Shown: one piece after another, positions 51,269 through 59,002 of the stretch
How positions within the stretch are numbered: the stretch's first letter is position 1
How the letters are laid out: every line of letters starts with the position of its first letter
DNA from: Acidobacteriota bacterium
GTDB lineage: Bacteria; Acidobacteriota; Vicinamibacteria; Vicinamibacterales; UBA2999
DNA: 64,000 bases
Reading direction: 5' to 3'
NCBI GenBank assembly: GCA_016184455.1
Contig: JACPCS010000141.1
Span: forward strand, 1 to 64,000
The notes under the pieces: model-generated
Database searches by the model: none
The model's input: the letters and a program-made list of their open reading frames with translations, nothing else
Told to the model about the DNA's origin: nothing
Made by a program: the position numbers and the translations under genes

Positions 51269-52095
51269 GAAGGCGACTGCTGATCGGGATCATCGGTCTG
51301 GCGCTGGCATGGGCGATCGCGCCCGCGCAGGGGCAGGAAGGCGCGCCCGCCGTCAAGCCGCTCGAGCGGCTGGCCGACGGCCAGCCCAATGTGCAGGGGA
51401 CGTGGGCGCCGGTGAACGGCGGATCGCTGTCGCTCACCAACCCGGTGCCGCAGGCGGCCGATTTCGACAAGACGATCAAGCCGCTGCCGAGCCGGATCAT
51501 CGACCCGCCCGACGGCAAGGTCCCGTATCAGCCGTGGGCGGCGGCGCTGCAGAAGGAGCAGAACCATTACTACGCGTATCCCGCGCGGCCGGAGCACATC
51601 GACACGCAGCACCGCTGCATCCCGTCCGGTGTGCCGCGACTGTTCACGGGCATGCCCGTGCTGCGGATCTTTCAGACAACCGGGCAAGTCGTGCTGATCT
51701 GGGACACCTACCACGCGTACCGCGTGATTCCGCTCGACAGCCGGCCGCACGTGGCGCCGAACGTGAAGTTCTACATGGGCGACGGCCGCGGGCGCTGGGA
51801 GGGGAATACCCTCGTCATCGACACGCGGAGCGTCAAGGGGCAGCGCCTCACCTACATCGGCGACTTCTACAGCGAGAACGCGCGGATCCTGGAGCGCCTC
51901 ACCTGGACCGACGCGGACAACTTCATCTACGAGGCGACGATGACCGATCCCACCGTCTTCACGCGCCCGTGGACGATGCGCGTGGCCGAGCGGCGTCGGC
52001 CGAACGAAGAGATGTGGGAGAGCGCCTGCTACGAGGGGATGACCGACCCTGACCAGTATCTGTTGAAGAACGCGCCTCCGCCGCCCACGCGGTAG
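51265..52095 (+). CDS. Secreted RGRWEG-family protein, 276 aa
   Basis: Starts at the ATGA overlap with the preceding paralogue. Signal peptide ends near APAQG. It has LADGQPNVQGTW, DPPDGKVPYQPWAAAL, HRCIPSGVPRLFTGMPVL, GRGRWEGNTLVIDTRSV, FYSENARILERLTW, MTDPTVFTRPW and ESACYEGMTD. It is a different subtype from its partner, so the pair may be complementary parts of one periplasmic function rather than redundant copies. Confidence 0.82.
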   Translation: MRRRLLIGIIGLALAWAIAPAQGQEGAPAVKPLERLADGQPNVQGTWAPVNGGSLSLTNPVPQAADFDKTIKPLPSRIIDPPDGKVPYQPWAAALQKEQNHYYAYPARPEHIDTQHRCIPSGVPRLFTGMPVLRIFQTTGQVVLIWDTYHAYRVIPLDSRPHVAPNVKFYMGDGRGRWEGNTLVIDTRSVKGQRLTYIGDFYSENARILERLTWTDADNFIYEATMTDPTVFTRPWTMRVAERRRPNEEMWESACYEGMTDPDQYLLKNAPPPPTR

Positions 52096-52099
52096 CTGC

Positions 52100-52108
52100 T
52101 GATACAAT
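52100..52108 (+). promoter_or_regulatory. Extended -10 promoter for the sensor gene 52157
   Basis: TGATACAAT lies 49 bases before the start codon, right after the upstream stop. No -35 is evident. Confidence 0.4.
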
Positions 52109-52156
52109 CTCGGCATTCCCGCCACGCCCGTTCCTCGATCGGTCACGCTCCTTGCC

Positions 52157-53230
52157 GTGGTCCTCTTCCTGAGCGCGGCGCTCGCGCTCTCCATTGCCAC
52201 GTTCACCGGACGCAGACGGTCGGCGCCCGGACAGACGCCGTTTCTCCTGTTGATGCTGGCGGTGGCGGCCTGGTCGGCCACGAGCGGATTTCACGCGCTG
52301 GCGGATTCGCTGGCGGCCAAGATTGCCTGGGCCAAAGTCCAGTACCTCGGCATCGCCAGCGTGCCTCCGCTGTGGCTGATCTTCGCGGGCGAGTACGTCG
52401 ATGCGCGCTGGATCACGAACCGGCGGGTGCGCGTCGCCATCTGGATCGTGCCGGCGCTGACGATTCTCGCGGCCGGCACCAACGAATGGCATCAGGCGAT
52501 GTGGCCATCGGTGCGGATCGAGGCCAGCGGGTTAACGGTCTACGAGCACGGCTGGGCATTCTGGATTGCCACGGGCTACAACTACCTGCTCGTGCTCGAA
52601 GGCACGACGCTGTTCATCCTCGCGCAGCTCTATACGCCGCAGCCGTTTCGGGACCAGTGGCTGACGCTGATCGTGGCGGCCGTAGTCCCGTTGACCGGCA
52701 ACGTCCTGTACATTGCTGGCATCACCGCGCCGGGATTGGACTTGACCCCGGTCGGATTCGCGGTCTCAGGACTGCTGTTCGTGGGCGGGCTCTATCGCGA
52801 TCACCTGTTCGATCTCGTTCCGGTGGCGCGCGACGCCGTGCTCGAGAGCCTCATCGACGCGGTGATCGTGCTGGACGGGTCGCGACGCGTCCTCGACATG
52901 AATGCGGCGGCCCGCCGGCTTGCGGGCGACCCCGACGCGTGGGTCGGGCGGCCGGTGGACACGCTCGTTCCGCTGGTGCGCGGGCTGCCGATCGACGCCG
53001 TCGGGGATTCGTCGACGACGCTGCTTCGGAGACATGAACGCGGGCAGAGCAAGTACTACGACGTCCGCGTCGTTCGCGTCCGGCGGCCGAGCCTGCGCGC
53101 GGCCGCGTGGGTGGTGCTGGTGCGGGACGTGTCCGAACAGCTGCGCACCGAACCGCATGCCGGCGAAAGCCTCGGCTCGATCGAACACGTCGATCTCGAC
53201 GAGCTCGTGCGCGAGATCAGGTCGCGCTGA
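52157..53230 (+). CDS. Seven-helix membrane sensor plus PAS domain, no kinase domain
   Basis: 357 residues. The first 215 resemble the seven-transmembrane N-terminal region of certain histidine kinases (LFLSAALALSIATF, LLMLAVAAWSATSGFHALAD, AWAKVQYLGIASVPPLWLIF, FVGGLYRDHLFDLVPVARD). A PAS-like domain follows (VLESLIDAVIVLDGSRRVLD, MNAAARRLAG, ending VVLVRDVSEQLR). The protein then stops; no HisKA, ATPase or GGDEF domain is present or frameshifted downstream, where a convergent gene begins three bases later. It may signal through a partner or be a truncated kinase. GTG 52157 is the best start. Confidence 0.75.
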   Translation: MVLFLSAALALSIATFTGRRRSAPGQTPFLLLMLAVAAWSATSGFHALADSLAAKIAWAKVQYLGIASVPPLWLIFAGEYVDARWITNRRVRVAIWIVPALTILAAGTNEWHQAMWPSVRIEASGLTVYEHGWAFWIATGYNYLLVLEGTTLFILAQLYTPQPFRDQWLTLIVAAVVPLTGNVLYIAGITAPGLDLTPVGFAVSGLLFVGGLYRDHLFDLVPVARDAVLESLIDAVIVLDGSRRVLDMNAAARRLAGDPDAWVGRPVDTLVPLVRGLPIDAVGDSSTTLLRRHERGQSKYYDVRVVRVRRPSLRAAAWVVLVRDVSEQLRTEPHAGESLGSIEHVDLDELVREIRSR

Positions 53231-53233
53231 CCG

Positions 53234-54004
53234 CTACCTCACCCAGGCCCAGAGGCCGAGGCCGGCGGCCGTCGGATCGCCAAGCCAGTCGGGCGGCGTG
53301 AGCCAGACGAACGCCAGAATCGCGATCACCCACAGGTCGTAGGGAATCGTCGTCCGCTCGTCGCGCCAGAAGAGCGCGCGCCAGATGACCTTGCTGACCG
53401 TCGTCGTGCCCGCCGGCACCGGGCGGCCGCCGAGGACGAGATAGGTAAAGTGGATCCGGTTGATCACGGCGATGATCGACAGGATGAGGATCACCCACAG
53501 CACGCCCGCCATGCGGTCCGTGAACGCGCCGATCATGAAGAGCACGATGCGCTCGGGACGCTCCATGAAGCCGACCTTGCACTTGTCGATGAGCGACTCG
53601 GCGCGCGCCCGCGTGTAGCTCGTCATGATCGAGAACATCATGGCGAGCGCCGCGACCATGACGTAATCGGTGCGGCGCATGTCGGCGTAGAGATAGATGA
53701 GGCCCAGAAAGAGCGCGATGTCGGAGAAGCGGTCGAGCGTGGAGTCCCAGAACGCGCCGAACCGCGACACGGTGTTCGTCAGGTGCGCGACCTTGCCGTC
53801 GATGAAGTCGAAGATGTTGGCGACGATCATCATGACGCCCGCCAGCAGGAAGCGATCGACTGCCAGTGCGTACGCCGCCGCCACGTTCACCAGGACGCCG
53901 ATGAGGGTCAGCACGTTGGGGTGGATGCCGAGCGCCACGCTGGCGGCGATGATCGCGCGCAGCGGGAACATGCAGACGGTTCCCACCAGGCCGGTCAAGG
54001 TCAT
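53234..54004 (-). CDS. CDP-alcohol phosphatidyltransferase family protein
   Basis: 256 residues with about six membrane segments; transfers a phosphatidyl group from CDP-diacylglycerol to an alcohol in phospholipid synthesis. The signature reads DGKVAHLTNTVSRFGAFWDS then TLD: all four metal-binding aspartates are kept, but the usual Arg after Ala is His. The C-terminal region is longer than in PgsA. The acceptor alcohol cannot be deduced. It is divergent from uvrC with a 57-base gap. Confidence 0.87.
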   Translation of the reverse strand: MTLTGLVGTVCMFPLRAIIAASVALGIHPNVLTLIGVLVNVAAAYALAVDRFLLAGVMMIVANIFDFIDGKVAHLTNTVSRFGAFWDSTLDRFSDIALFLGLIYLYADMRRTDYVMVAALAMMFSIMTSYTRARAESLIDKCKVGFMERPERIVLFMIGAFTDRMAGVLWVILILSIIAVINRIHFTYLVLGGRPVPAGTTTVSKVIWRALFWRDERTTIPYDLWVIAILAFVWLTPPDWLGDPTAAGLGLWAWVR

Positions 54005-54008
54005 CGGT

Positions 54009-54017
54009 TGGTATAAT
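54009..54017 (+). promoter_or_regulatory. Extended -10 promoter of uvrC
   Basis: TGGTATAAT is a consensus extended -10 element 44 bases before the uvrC ATG, in the gap with the divergent gene. Confidence 0.6.
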
Positions 54018-54061
54018 GAGAGGTTTTCGTACGGGCGACTGGGCGCGTCCTAGAGTAGCGC

Positions 54062-55912
54062 ATGGCGATCCACGACCTCAAGGAGCAGATTGCGCGGCTG
54101 CCGGAGCAGCCCGGCGTCTATCTGTGGCGTAACGCCGCCGGCGACGCGATCTACGTCGGCAAGGCGCGTGCGCTGAGGGATCGTGTGCGCAGCTATCTCG
54201 GGGCGGCGGGTCTCAGCCCGCGCCACGACGCGCTCCTCGACGAGATCGCGTCGGTCGAGGTGATCGTCACCGACTCGGTGATGGAGGCGCTGGCGCTCGA
54301 GAACAACCTGATCAAGCAGCGCCGGCCCAAGTACAACATCCTGCTCCGCGACGACAAGAACTATCCGTACCTGCAGCTCACGACGAGCGAGGCCTTTCCG
54401 CGCATCCTCGTCGCGCGGCGCGTCGAGAAGAGCGGCGACTTCTACGCGGGTCCGTTCCTGCCGGCGAAGCTGGCGCGCCGGACGATGGCGCTGGCGCACC
54501 GGCTGTTCGGGATCCGGTCGTGCAACGAGGTGATCACGGGCGGGCGCGGGCGGCCCTGCCTCGAGTACGACATCAAGCGGTGCATTGCGCCGTGCGTGGC
54601 GGAGATCTGCAGCCAGGAGCGGTACGCGGCCGCCGTGGAGAACGCCAAGCTGCTGCTCGAGGGGCGCACGGGCGAGCTGGCCGACACGCTGCAGGCGCGC
54701 ATGACGGACGCCGCCGAGGCAGAGCGCTACGAGGAGGCGGCGCAGCTCCGCGACGCGCTGCGGACGGTGCGGACGCTGCGCGACCGCGAGCAGAAGGTCG
54801 CGACGCCGGGCCTGGGCGATCGTGATGTCTTCGGATTGAAGGTCGGCCCGAGCGGCGGCGCCATCCAGGTGTTCGCCATGCGCGGCGGCCGGGTCGTCGA
54901 GCGCGTGGAGCTGGCGGTGGAGCCGGGCGTCGCTCACCGCGACGGGGAGGTGCTGCAGGCGTCATTGCAGCAGTTCTACGAGGATCGCGTGCCGCCGGCC
55001 GAGATCAACCTGCCGCTCGAGATCGAGGACGCCGAGGCGCTGGAGGCGTGGCTCTCCTCGCGCGCCGGCCGCCGCGTGCGCGTCGCGGTGCCGCAGCGGG
55101 GCGACAAACGCGCGCTCGTCGAGCTGGCCACGCGGAACGCGGAGCTCTCGTACCGCACACGCTTCAACGAGATCACGGCCGCCCACTTCGAGGCGCTCGA
55201 GACGCTGCGCGCGATGCTGGGGCTGCCGTCGATTCCGCGCCGCATCGAGTGCTTCGACATCTCGACGATTCAGGGGAGCGAGACCGTGGCGGCGATGGTC
55301 GTCTGCGAGGACGGCCGGATGAAGAAATCGGAATACCGGAGATTCCGTGTAAAAGGGGTCGGTGGTCATTTGTCGAGGACACTGTCCTCGGAAAATGACC
55401 TCCGACCCCATTTACCCGACGACGTCGCTGCGATGCGCGAGGTCGTCCAGCGGCGCTACCGCAAGGTGATGGAGGAAGGCGGCCCGTTCCCCGATCTGAT
55501 CCTGATCGACGGCGGCAAGGGGCAGGTGAGCGCGGCGTACGAGGCGCTCGAGTCGATCGGCCTGGGCACTCTCGTGGCCGTCGGCCTCGCCAAGCGCGAA
55601 GAGCTGCTGTTCATGCGCGATCGCGCCGAGCCGATTGCGCTCGCCGAGAACGATCCGGCGCTGCTGCTCCTCGAGCGCATCCGGGACGAGGCGCACCGGT
55701 TTGCCGTCACCTTCCACCGCAAGGCGCGGTCGATGCGCGATCTGCGATCGGATCTCGACGCGGTGCCCGGCATCGGGCCGCGCCGCCGCCGCGCGCTGCT
55801 CCGCACGTTCGGGAGCCTGGCCGGCGTCCGCCGCGCCACGCGCGAGGAGCTCGGGGCGGTCGTCGGGCCGAAAGCGGCAGCAGCCGTGATCGACTACTTC
55901 GCGAAATCGTAA
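54062..55912 (+). CDS. uvrC: UvrC, excinuclease ABC subunit C, with in-frame palindrome
   Basis: Makes both incisions in nucleotide excision repair. 616 residues: GIY-YIG nuclease (PGVYLWRNAAGDAIYVGKA), a UVR motif (RYEEAAQLRDALRTVR), the RNase H-like nuclease (ECFDISTIQGSETVAAMVVC, LILIDGGKGQVSAAYEAL) and C-terminal helix-hairpin-helix (PGIGPRRRRALLRTFGS). Between RRFRVKG and PDDVAAMREVV, where UvrC normally has two to five residues, about 20 extra residues are encoded by a palindrome. The frame is kept across it. Confidence 0.95.
   Translation: MAIHDLKEQIARLPEQPGVYLWRNAAGDAIYVGKARALRDRVRSYLGAAGLSPRHDALLDEIASVEVIVTDSVMEALALENNLIKQRRPKYNILLRDDKNYPYLQLTTSEAFPRILVARRVEKSGDFYAGPFLPAKLARRTMALAHRLFGIRSCNEVITGGRGRPCLEYDIKRCIAPCVAEICSQERYAAAVENAKLLLEGRTGELADTLQARMTDAAEAERYEEAAQLRDALRTVRTLRDREQKVATPGLGDRDVFGLKVGPSGGAIQVFAMRGGRVVERVELAVEPGVAHRDGEVLQASLQQFYEDRVPPAEINLPLEIEDAEALEAWLSSRAGRRVRVAVPQRGDKRALVELATRNAELSYRTRFNEITAAHFEALETLRAMLGLPSIPRRIECFDISTIQGSETVAAMVVCEDGRMKKSEYRRFRVKGVGGHLSRTLSSENDLRPHLPDDVAAMREVVQRRYRKVMEEGGPFPDLILIDGGKGQVSAAYEALESIGLGTLVAVGLAKREELLFMRDRAEPIALAENDPALLLLERIRDEAHRFAVTFHRKARSMRDLRSDLDAVPGIGPRRRRALLRTFGSLAGVRRATREELGAVVGPKAAAAVIDYFAKS
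55351..55414. repeat. Palindromic element inside uvrC, in frame
   Basis: GGGGTCGGTGGTCATTT and CGAGGACA on the left pair with TGTCCTCG and AAATGACCTCCGACCCC on the right, with few mismatches. The right end shares an identical 15-base stretch, GACCTCCGACCCCAT, with the element between uvrA and mpg. Confidence 0.88.
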
Positions 55913-55968
55913 CCACGAAGCTCACGAAGATCTCGAAGAACAAGGCTCGAGTTCTTCGTGGTTTCGAG
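55913..55968. repeat. CCACGAAG-type palindrome after uvrC
   Basis: AACCACGAAG, CACGAAG and CTCGAAGAAC units are followed by GTTCTTCGTGGTT, which pairs with the outer ones. It directly joins the uvrC stop codon to a gene fragment. Confidence 0.75.
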
Positions 55969-56191
55969 TGCCGGCGGGGGCGATCGGATTCGCTACGCGG
56001 TCCCGCTCGGCGGAGCGCAGGGCCCGTTCACCGTCGACGCCCAGCTCTGGTTCCAGCCGATCGCCTTCCGGTGGGCGGCCAACCTGAACGCGTACGACGC
56101 CGCCGAACAGCAGCGGTTCACGCGCTACTACGGCGCGATGTCGTCAGGGTCCGCGGTGGTCGTCGCGCGGGTCGCCGCGCGTGTACCCTAA
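55958..56191 (+). pseudogene. C-terminal fragment of an exported protein
   Basis: The frame reads GGGDRIRYAVPLGGAQGPFT, VDAQLWFQPIAFRWAANL, FTRYYGAMSSG and VVVARVAARV. This looks like the extreme C-terminus of a large secreted protein that I associate with acidobacterial cytochrome-type or tetratricopeptide proteins, but I cannot name it. No proper start or upstream domain exists, because a palindrome abuts the fragment. Probably the remnant of a deletion. The stop overlaps that of the convergent gene. Confidence 0.6.
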
Positions 56192-57057
56192 CGCGGGCGG
56201 GCGCCGTCCAGTCCGGGATAGATCCGGTAGCCCAGCTCGATGAGCGGATCGGTGTTCCGCTCGCCCTCGAAGCACGCCTCCTCGAGCAGCTCGAAGCCGG
56301 GCTCGCCGTTGCGCTTCAGCGGAAACGCCATGGTCCACGGACGCGTGTAGACGTGCGGGTCGTCGATGGTCGCCTCGTAGTGAATCGTGTCCCGGTCGAC
56401 CAGCGTGAAGCGCGACACGATGTGCGCGCCGTCGGAATAGAAGTTTCCGGCCTGGTCGAACCACGACCGCGCGTGAATGTTCGTCACGTCCACCACCAGC
56501 GTGTTGCCGTCCCAGCGGCCGCGCTGATCGCCCTGCCACAGCCCAACGCCGCGGCCGATGTGGGGGCGCGCGTCGGTCGGAATGATCCAATACGTGTGAG
56601 CGCGCTCGAAGGCGAATACGACGTAGCCCGGCGTCTGCACGATCTCGATGTTGGTGGGTGTATAGAGCGATCGTGGCACGCCTGACGGGAAGCAGGGGAT
56701 GTTCGGGTCGATGAACTTCGTCGCATTCACCTCGCGCTGCGAGATTGCCCAGCGCTGGTAGGGGACCCGGCCATCCGGCGGGTCGACGATGAGGCTCGGC
56801 CCGCCGTTGTCGTCAGCGGTCTTCGGATGGGCTTCGATGTTCTCGGTCGCGTACGTGGCGCCGCGCCAGAATCCGTGCAGGTCGGGCCGGCCGTCGTGCG
56901 TGCGCGGCGGCTCGAACCGAGCGGCGCGTGCGAGCGCGCACGGATGAAACGACGCCGGATCGGACGAGCATCCCTCCTGCGCGGAGACGAGCGACACCAC
57001 GCCCGCGGCGATCGCAAGGAAAAGACAGATCCGCAGGCGCGCCGTCATCATCGCCAC
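56188..57057 (-). CDS. Secreted RGRWEG-family protein, 289 aa
   Basis: GTG 57057 (or ATG 57051) opens a signal peptide (LRICLFLAIAAGVVSLVSAQ). Motifs: HPCALARAARFEPPRTHDGR, GFWRGATYATENIEAH, DPPDGRVPYQRWAISQ, CFPSGVPRSLYTPTNIEI, RGRWDGNTLVVDVTNI, SWFDQAGNFYSDGAH, IDDPHVYTRPWTM, EEACFEGERN. Same subtype as the frameshifted copy at 5574-6421. Last gene of a closely spaced minus-strand run (gaps of 8, 4 and 9 bases). Confidence 0.8.
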   Translation of the reverse strand: MAMMTARLRICLFLAIAAGVVSLVSAQEGCSSDPASFHPCALARAARFEPPRTHDGRPDLHGFWRGATYATENIEAHPKTADDNGGPSLIVDPPDGRVPYQRWAISQREVNATKFIDPNIPCFPSGVPRSLYTPTNIEIVQTPGYVVFAFERAHTYWIIPTDARPHIGRGVGLWQGDQRGRWDGNTLVVDVTNIHARSWFDQAGNFYSDGAHIVSRFTLVDRDTIHYEATIDDPHVYTRPWTMAFPLKRNGEPGFELLEEACFEGERNTDPLIELGYRIYPGLDGARPR

Positions 57058-57066
57058 GATCGCATC

Positions 57067-57285
57067 CTACCACCGGTGTACGACGGGCGGCGGATAGCTG
57101 TTCGCGTTCCACGGCGGCGACCGGTACTCGACGCCCCAGTGGATCAGCCCCGTCAGCAGCACAATCACGAGGCCGAGCAGCACGAAGACGATCGCGATGC
57201 CGCCGAGCACGGGATCGTGGAACGGGTCGTCCGTACCGATCACGTCAGGCGGTGCCTGTTTGGGATCAATGAGGGTAGTGGCCAT
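57067..57285 (-). CDS. Small single-helix membrane protein, 72 aa
   Basis: One hydrophobic segment (VLGGIAIVFVLLGLVIVLLTGLI, residues about 27-49, shown here in part as IAIVFVLLGLVIVLLTG) sits between a short N-terminal tail and a proline-rich C-terminal tail (EYRSPPWNANSYPPPVVHRW). Four bases downstream of the next gene's stop, so probably co-transcribed. No family recognised. Confidence 0.65.
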   Translation of the reverse strand: MATTLIDPKQAPPDVIGTDDPFHDPVLGGIAIVFVLLGLVIVLLTGLIHWGVEYRSPPWNANSYPPPVVHRW

Positions 57286-57289
57286 GGCT

Positions 57290-58285
57290 TCAGCTTTCTC
57301 GTCCCCAACTGTGCAGCGTACGTATATAGCCGGCGCGTTCCAGCGCCGCCGGATCGACGACGCGGGCGAGGCTGGCCTCGCCGCGCATCTCGTCGACGCT
57401 GCCCATCTCGTGCCGTTCCATCCAGTCTTCGAGCCCCTGCCGCATCACGCCAATGTGCTTGGATCCGTACCGGAGCAGCGCGGACACCATCTGCACGACA
57501 TCGGCGCCCGAGAGAATCGCCTTGATGCCGTCCTCCGGCTTGTTTATGCCTCCAGTGACGGCCAGCGACGGCCGGACGCGCCCGTACAGAATCGCGAGCC
57601 AGTGCAGCCGCAGCAGCAGCTCGTCTGGCCTCGACAGCTCGACGTGCGGCGCCACCCGCATCTCCGTGATGTCGATGTCGGTCTGGTAGAAGCGATTGAA
57701 GAGAACCAGGCCGTCGGCGCCGGCCTCGTCGAACCGGCGCGCCAGGTGCCCGAACGACGTGAAGAACGGCAGCGTCTTCACCGCGACCGGAATCCGGAGC
57801 AGCCGCTTGACCTCGCGGACGATGCCGATGAACCGGTCCTCGACGGCCTCCGCCGCCGTGTCCAGGTCAGGCACCACCTGATACAGGTTCAACTCGAGCG
57901 CGTCGGCGCCGGCCTGCTCGATGACGCGCGCGAACGTGAGCCACGATTCCGACGATGTGCCGTTCAGCGAGCCGATGACGGGGATGTGGACGGCTTCCTT
58001 GGCGCGCCGGATGTGATCGGCATATCCGTCGGGCGAGAGCGGGTACTCCTCGAGCGGCGGCCAGACGGCCGGGGGCGGCGCGAACCGGCCTTGTCGGAGG
58101 AGGTGCCGCAGCCGGCCGCGCCACGCCGCTGTGATCTGCTCCTCGAACAGCGAGTGCAGCACGACGGCGGCGATTCCCGCATCCTCCAGTCGTCGGATCG
58201 TGTCGACGTGGTGCCCGAATGGCGAGGCGCCGGCGACGAACGGATGCAGGAGCCGCAGCCCCAGGTACGAGGTTTCCGTCCCCAC
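57290..58285 (-). CDS. Dihydroorotate dehydrogenase-like flavoprotein
   Basis: 331 residues, TIM-barrel FMN enzyme of the dihydroorotate dehydrogenase-like group. Motifs: LRLLHPFVAGASPFG, HIPVIGSLNGTS, GADALELNLYQV, IPVAVKTLPFF and GGINKPEDGIKAILSGADVVQ. GTG 58285 follows GAGGCGGG and matches the family start (GTETSYLGLRL). No other pyrimidine genes are nearby, and its run with a small membrane protein and a secreted family protein suggests a role other than UMP synthesis. Confidence 0.85.
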   Translation of the reverse strand: MGTETSYLGLRLLHPFVAGASPFGHHVDTIRRLEDAGIAAVVLHSLFEEQITAAWRGRLRHLLRQGRFAPPPAVWPPLEEYPLSPDGYADHIRRAKEAVHIPVIGSLNGTSSESWLTFARVIEQAGADALELNLYQVVPDLDTAAEAVEDRFIGIVREVKRLLRIPVAVKTLPFFTSFGHLARRFDEAGADGLVLFNRFYQTDIDITEMRVAPHVELSRPDELLLRLHWLAILYGRVRPSLAVTGGINKPEDGIKAILSGADVVQMVSALLRYGSKHIGVMRQGLEDWMERHEMGSVDEMRGEASLARVVDPAALERAGYIRTLHSWGRES

Positions 58286-58293
58286 GGCCCGCC

Positions 58294-58746
58294 TCAATCG
58301 ACGATTGAATAGCCCATCTCGAACGTGTGGAGGCGATCGGTCGCCTTGACGATGGCGTCCCGCTGAGCCTCGATGACTTCCACGACGGTCGGCGGCAGCA
58401 TCCCGTTCAGCGCCTCCTCGTAGGCGTCGAGCGCCGCGTGCTCACCGCGTTCGGCCTCGGCGACGACCCGATTGTCGTGGTGCCCCGGGACCAGCCCCTT
58501 GAGGAGCATCCATTGCCGGTGCAGCCGGCCCGCGCTGGTGCCGTCCGCATCGGGCGGTCCGCCCAGCCGCTGGAGGTGCGGCATCAGCGCCTCGGCGAAC
58601 CGTTTCCGCTGGGTCGCCAGGTCCGTGAACAGCGCCTTCAGAGCCGGGTTGCTCACGTGGTCCGCCGCTGCGCAGAAACCGCGCTCTCCGTCCCTGCATA
58701 GATCGATCAGGTGGTGGAGCACGTCTCGTTCGCTTCGTTCAGCCAT
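58294..58746 (-). CDS. PA2169/DUF2383-like four-helix protein, 150 aa
   Basis: A ferritin-like four-helix bundle. HLIDLCRDGERGFCAAADHV, FTDLATQRKRFAEALMPHLQ and EAERGEHAALDAYEEAL carry the regularly spaced Glu and His residues of the PA2169/DUF2383 group. Such proteins are often stress-induced; the activity is unknown. It is the first gene of the minus-strand run and is divergent from the exported-protein genes at 59003. Confidence 0.8.
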   Translation of the reverse strand: MAERSERDVLHHLIDLCRDGERGFCAAADHVSNPALKALFTDLATQRKRFAEALMPHLQRLGGPPDADGTSAGRLHRQWMLLKGLVPGHHDNRVVAEAERGEHAALDAYEEALNGMLPPTVVEVIEAQRDAIVKATDRLHTFEMGYSIVD

Positions 58747-58940
58747 CGCATCCTCCCGCGCGTCTGCCCGTCTTCATCCCGTGCCGCTCCCCTGTGCAGA
58801 TACCGCGCCACGTCGAAAAACCGCGCACGCGCCTGCCCCGCCGGCGCCTGAGGGCGCCGAGCGCGCGAAGAATCCAGCGGCTGCGCGAAATAGTTCGCGC
58901 ATCTCGGACGATGCGGAAGCGTGCACGCGGGGTACGTCTC

Positions 58941-58956
58941 TGGTACGGATGATGCT
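58941..58956 (+). promoter_or_regulatory. Candidate sigma-54 promoter for gene 59003
   Basis: TGGTACGGATGATGCT has the GG-N10-GC spacing of sigma-54 promoters (GG at 58942, GC at 58954) and lies about 47 bases upstream of ATG 59003. The match is partial, and no sigma-54 activator gene is adjacent. The rest of the 256-base gap shows nothing clear. Confidence 0.35.
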
Positions 58957-59002
58957 CCACGGGCAATAGACGCCGCTGCACACGGTGCGTCGGGAGCAGG
59001 GC

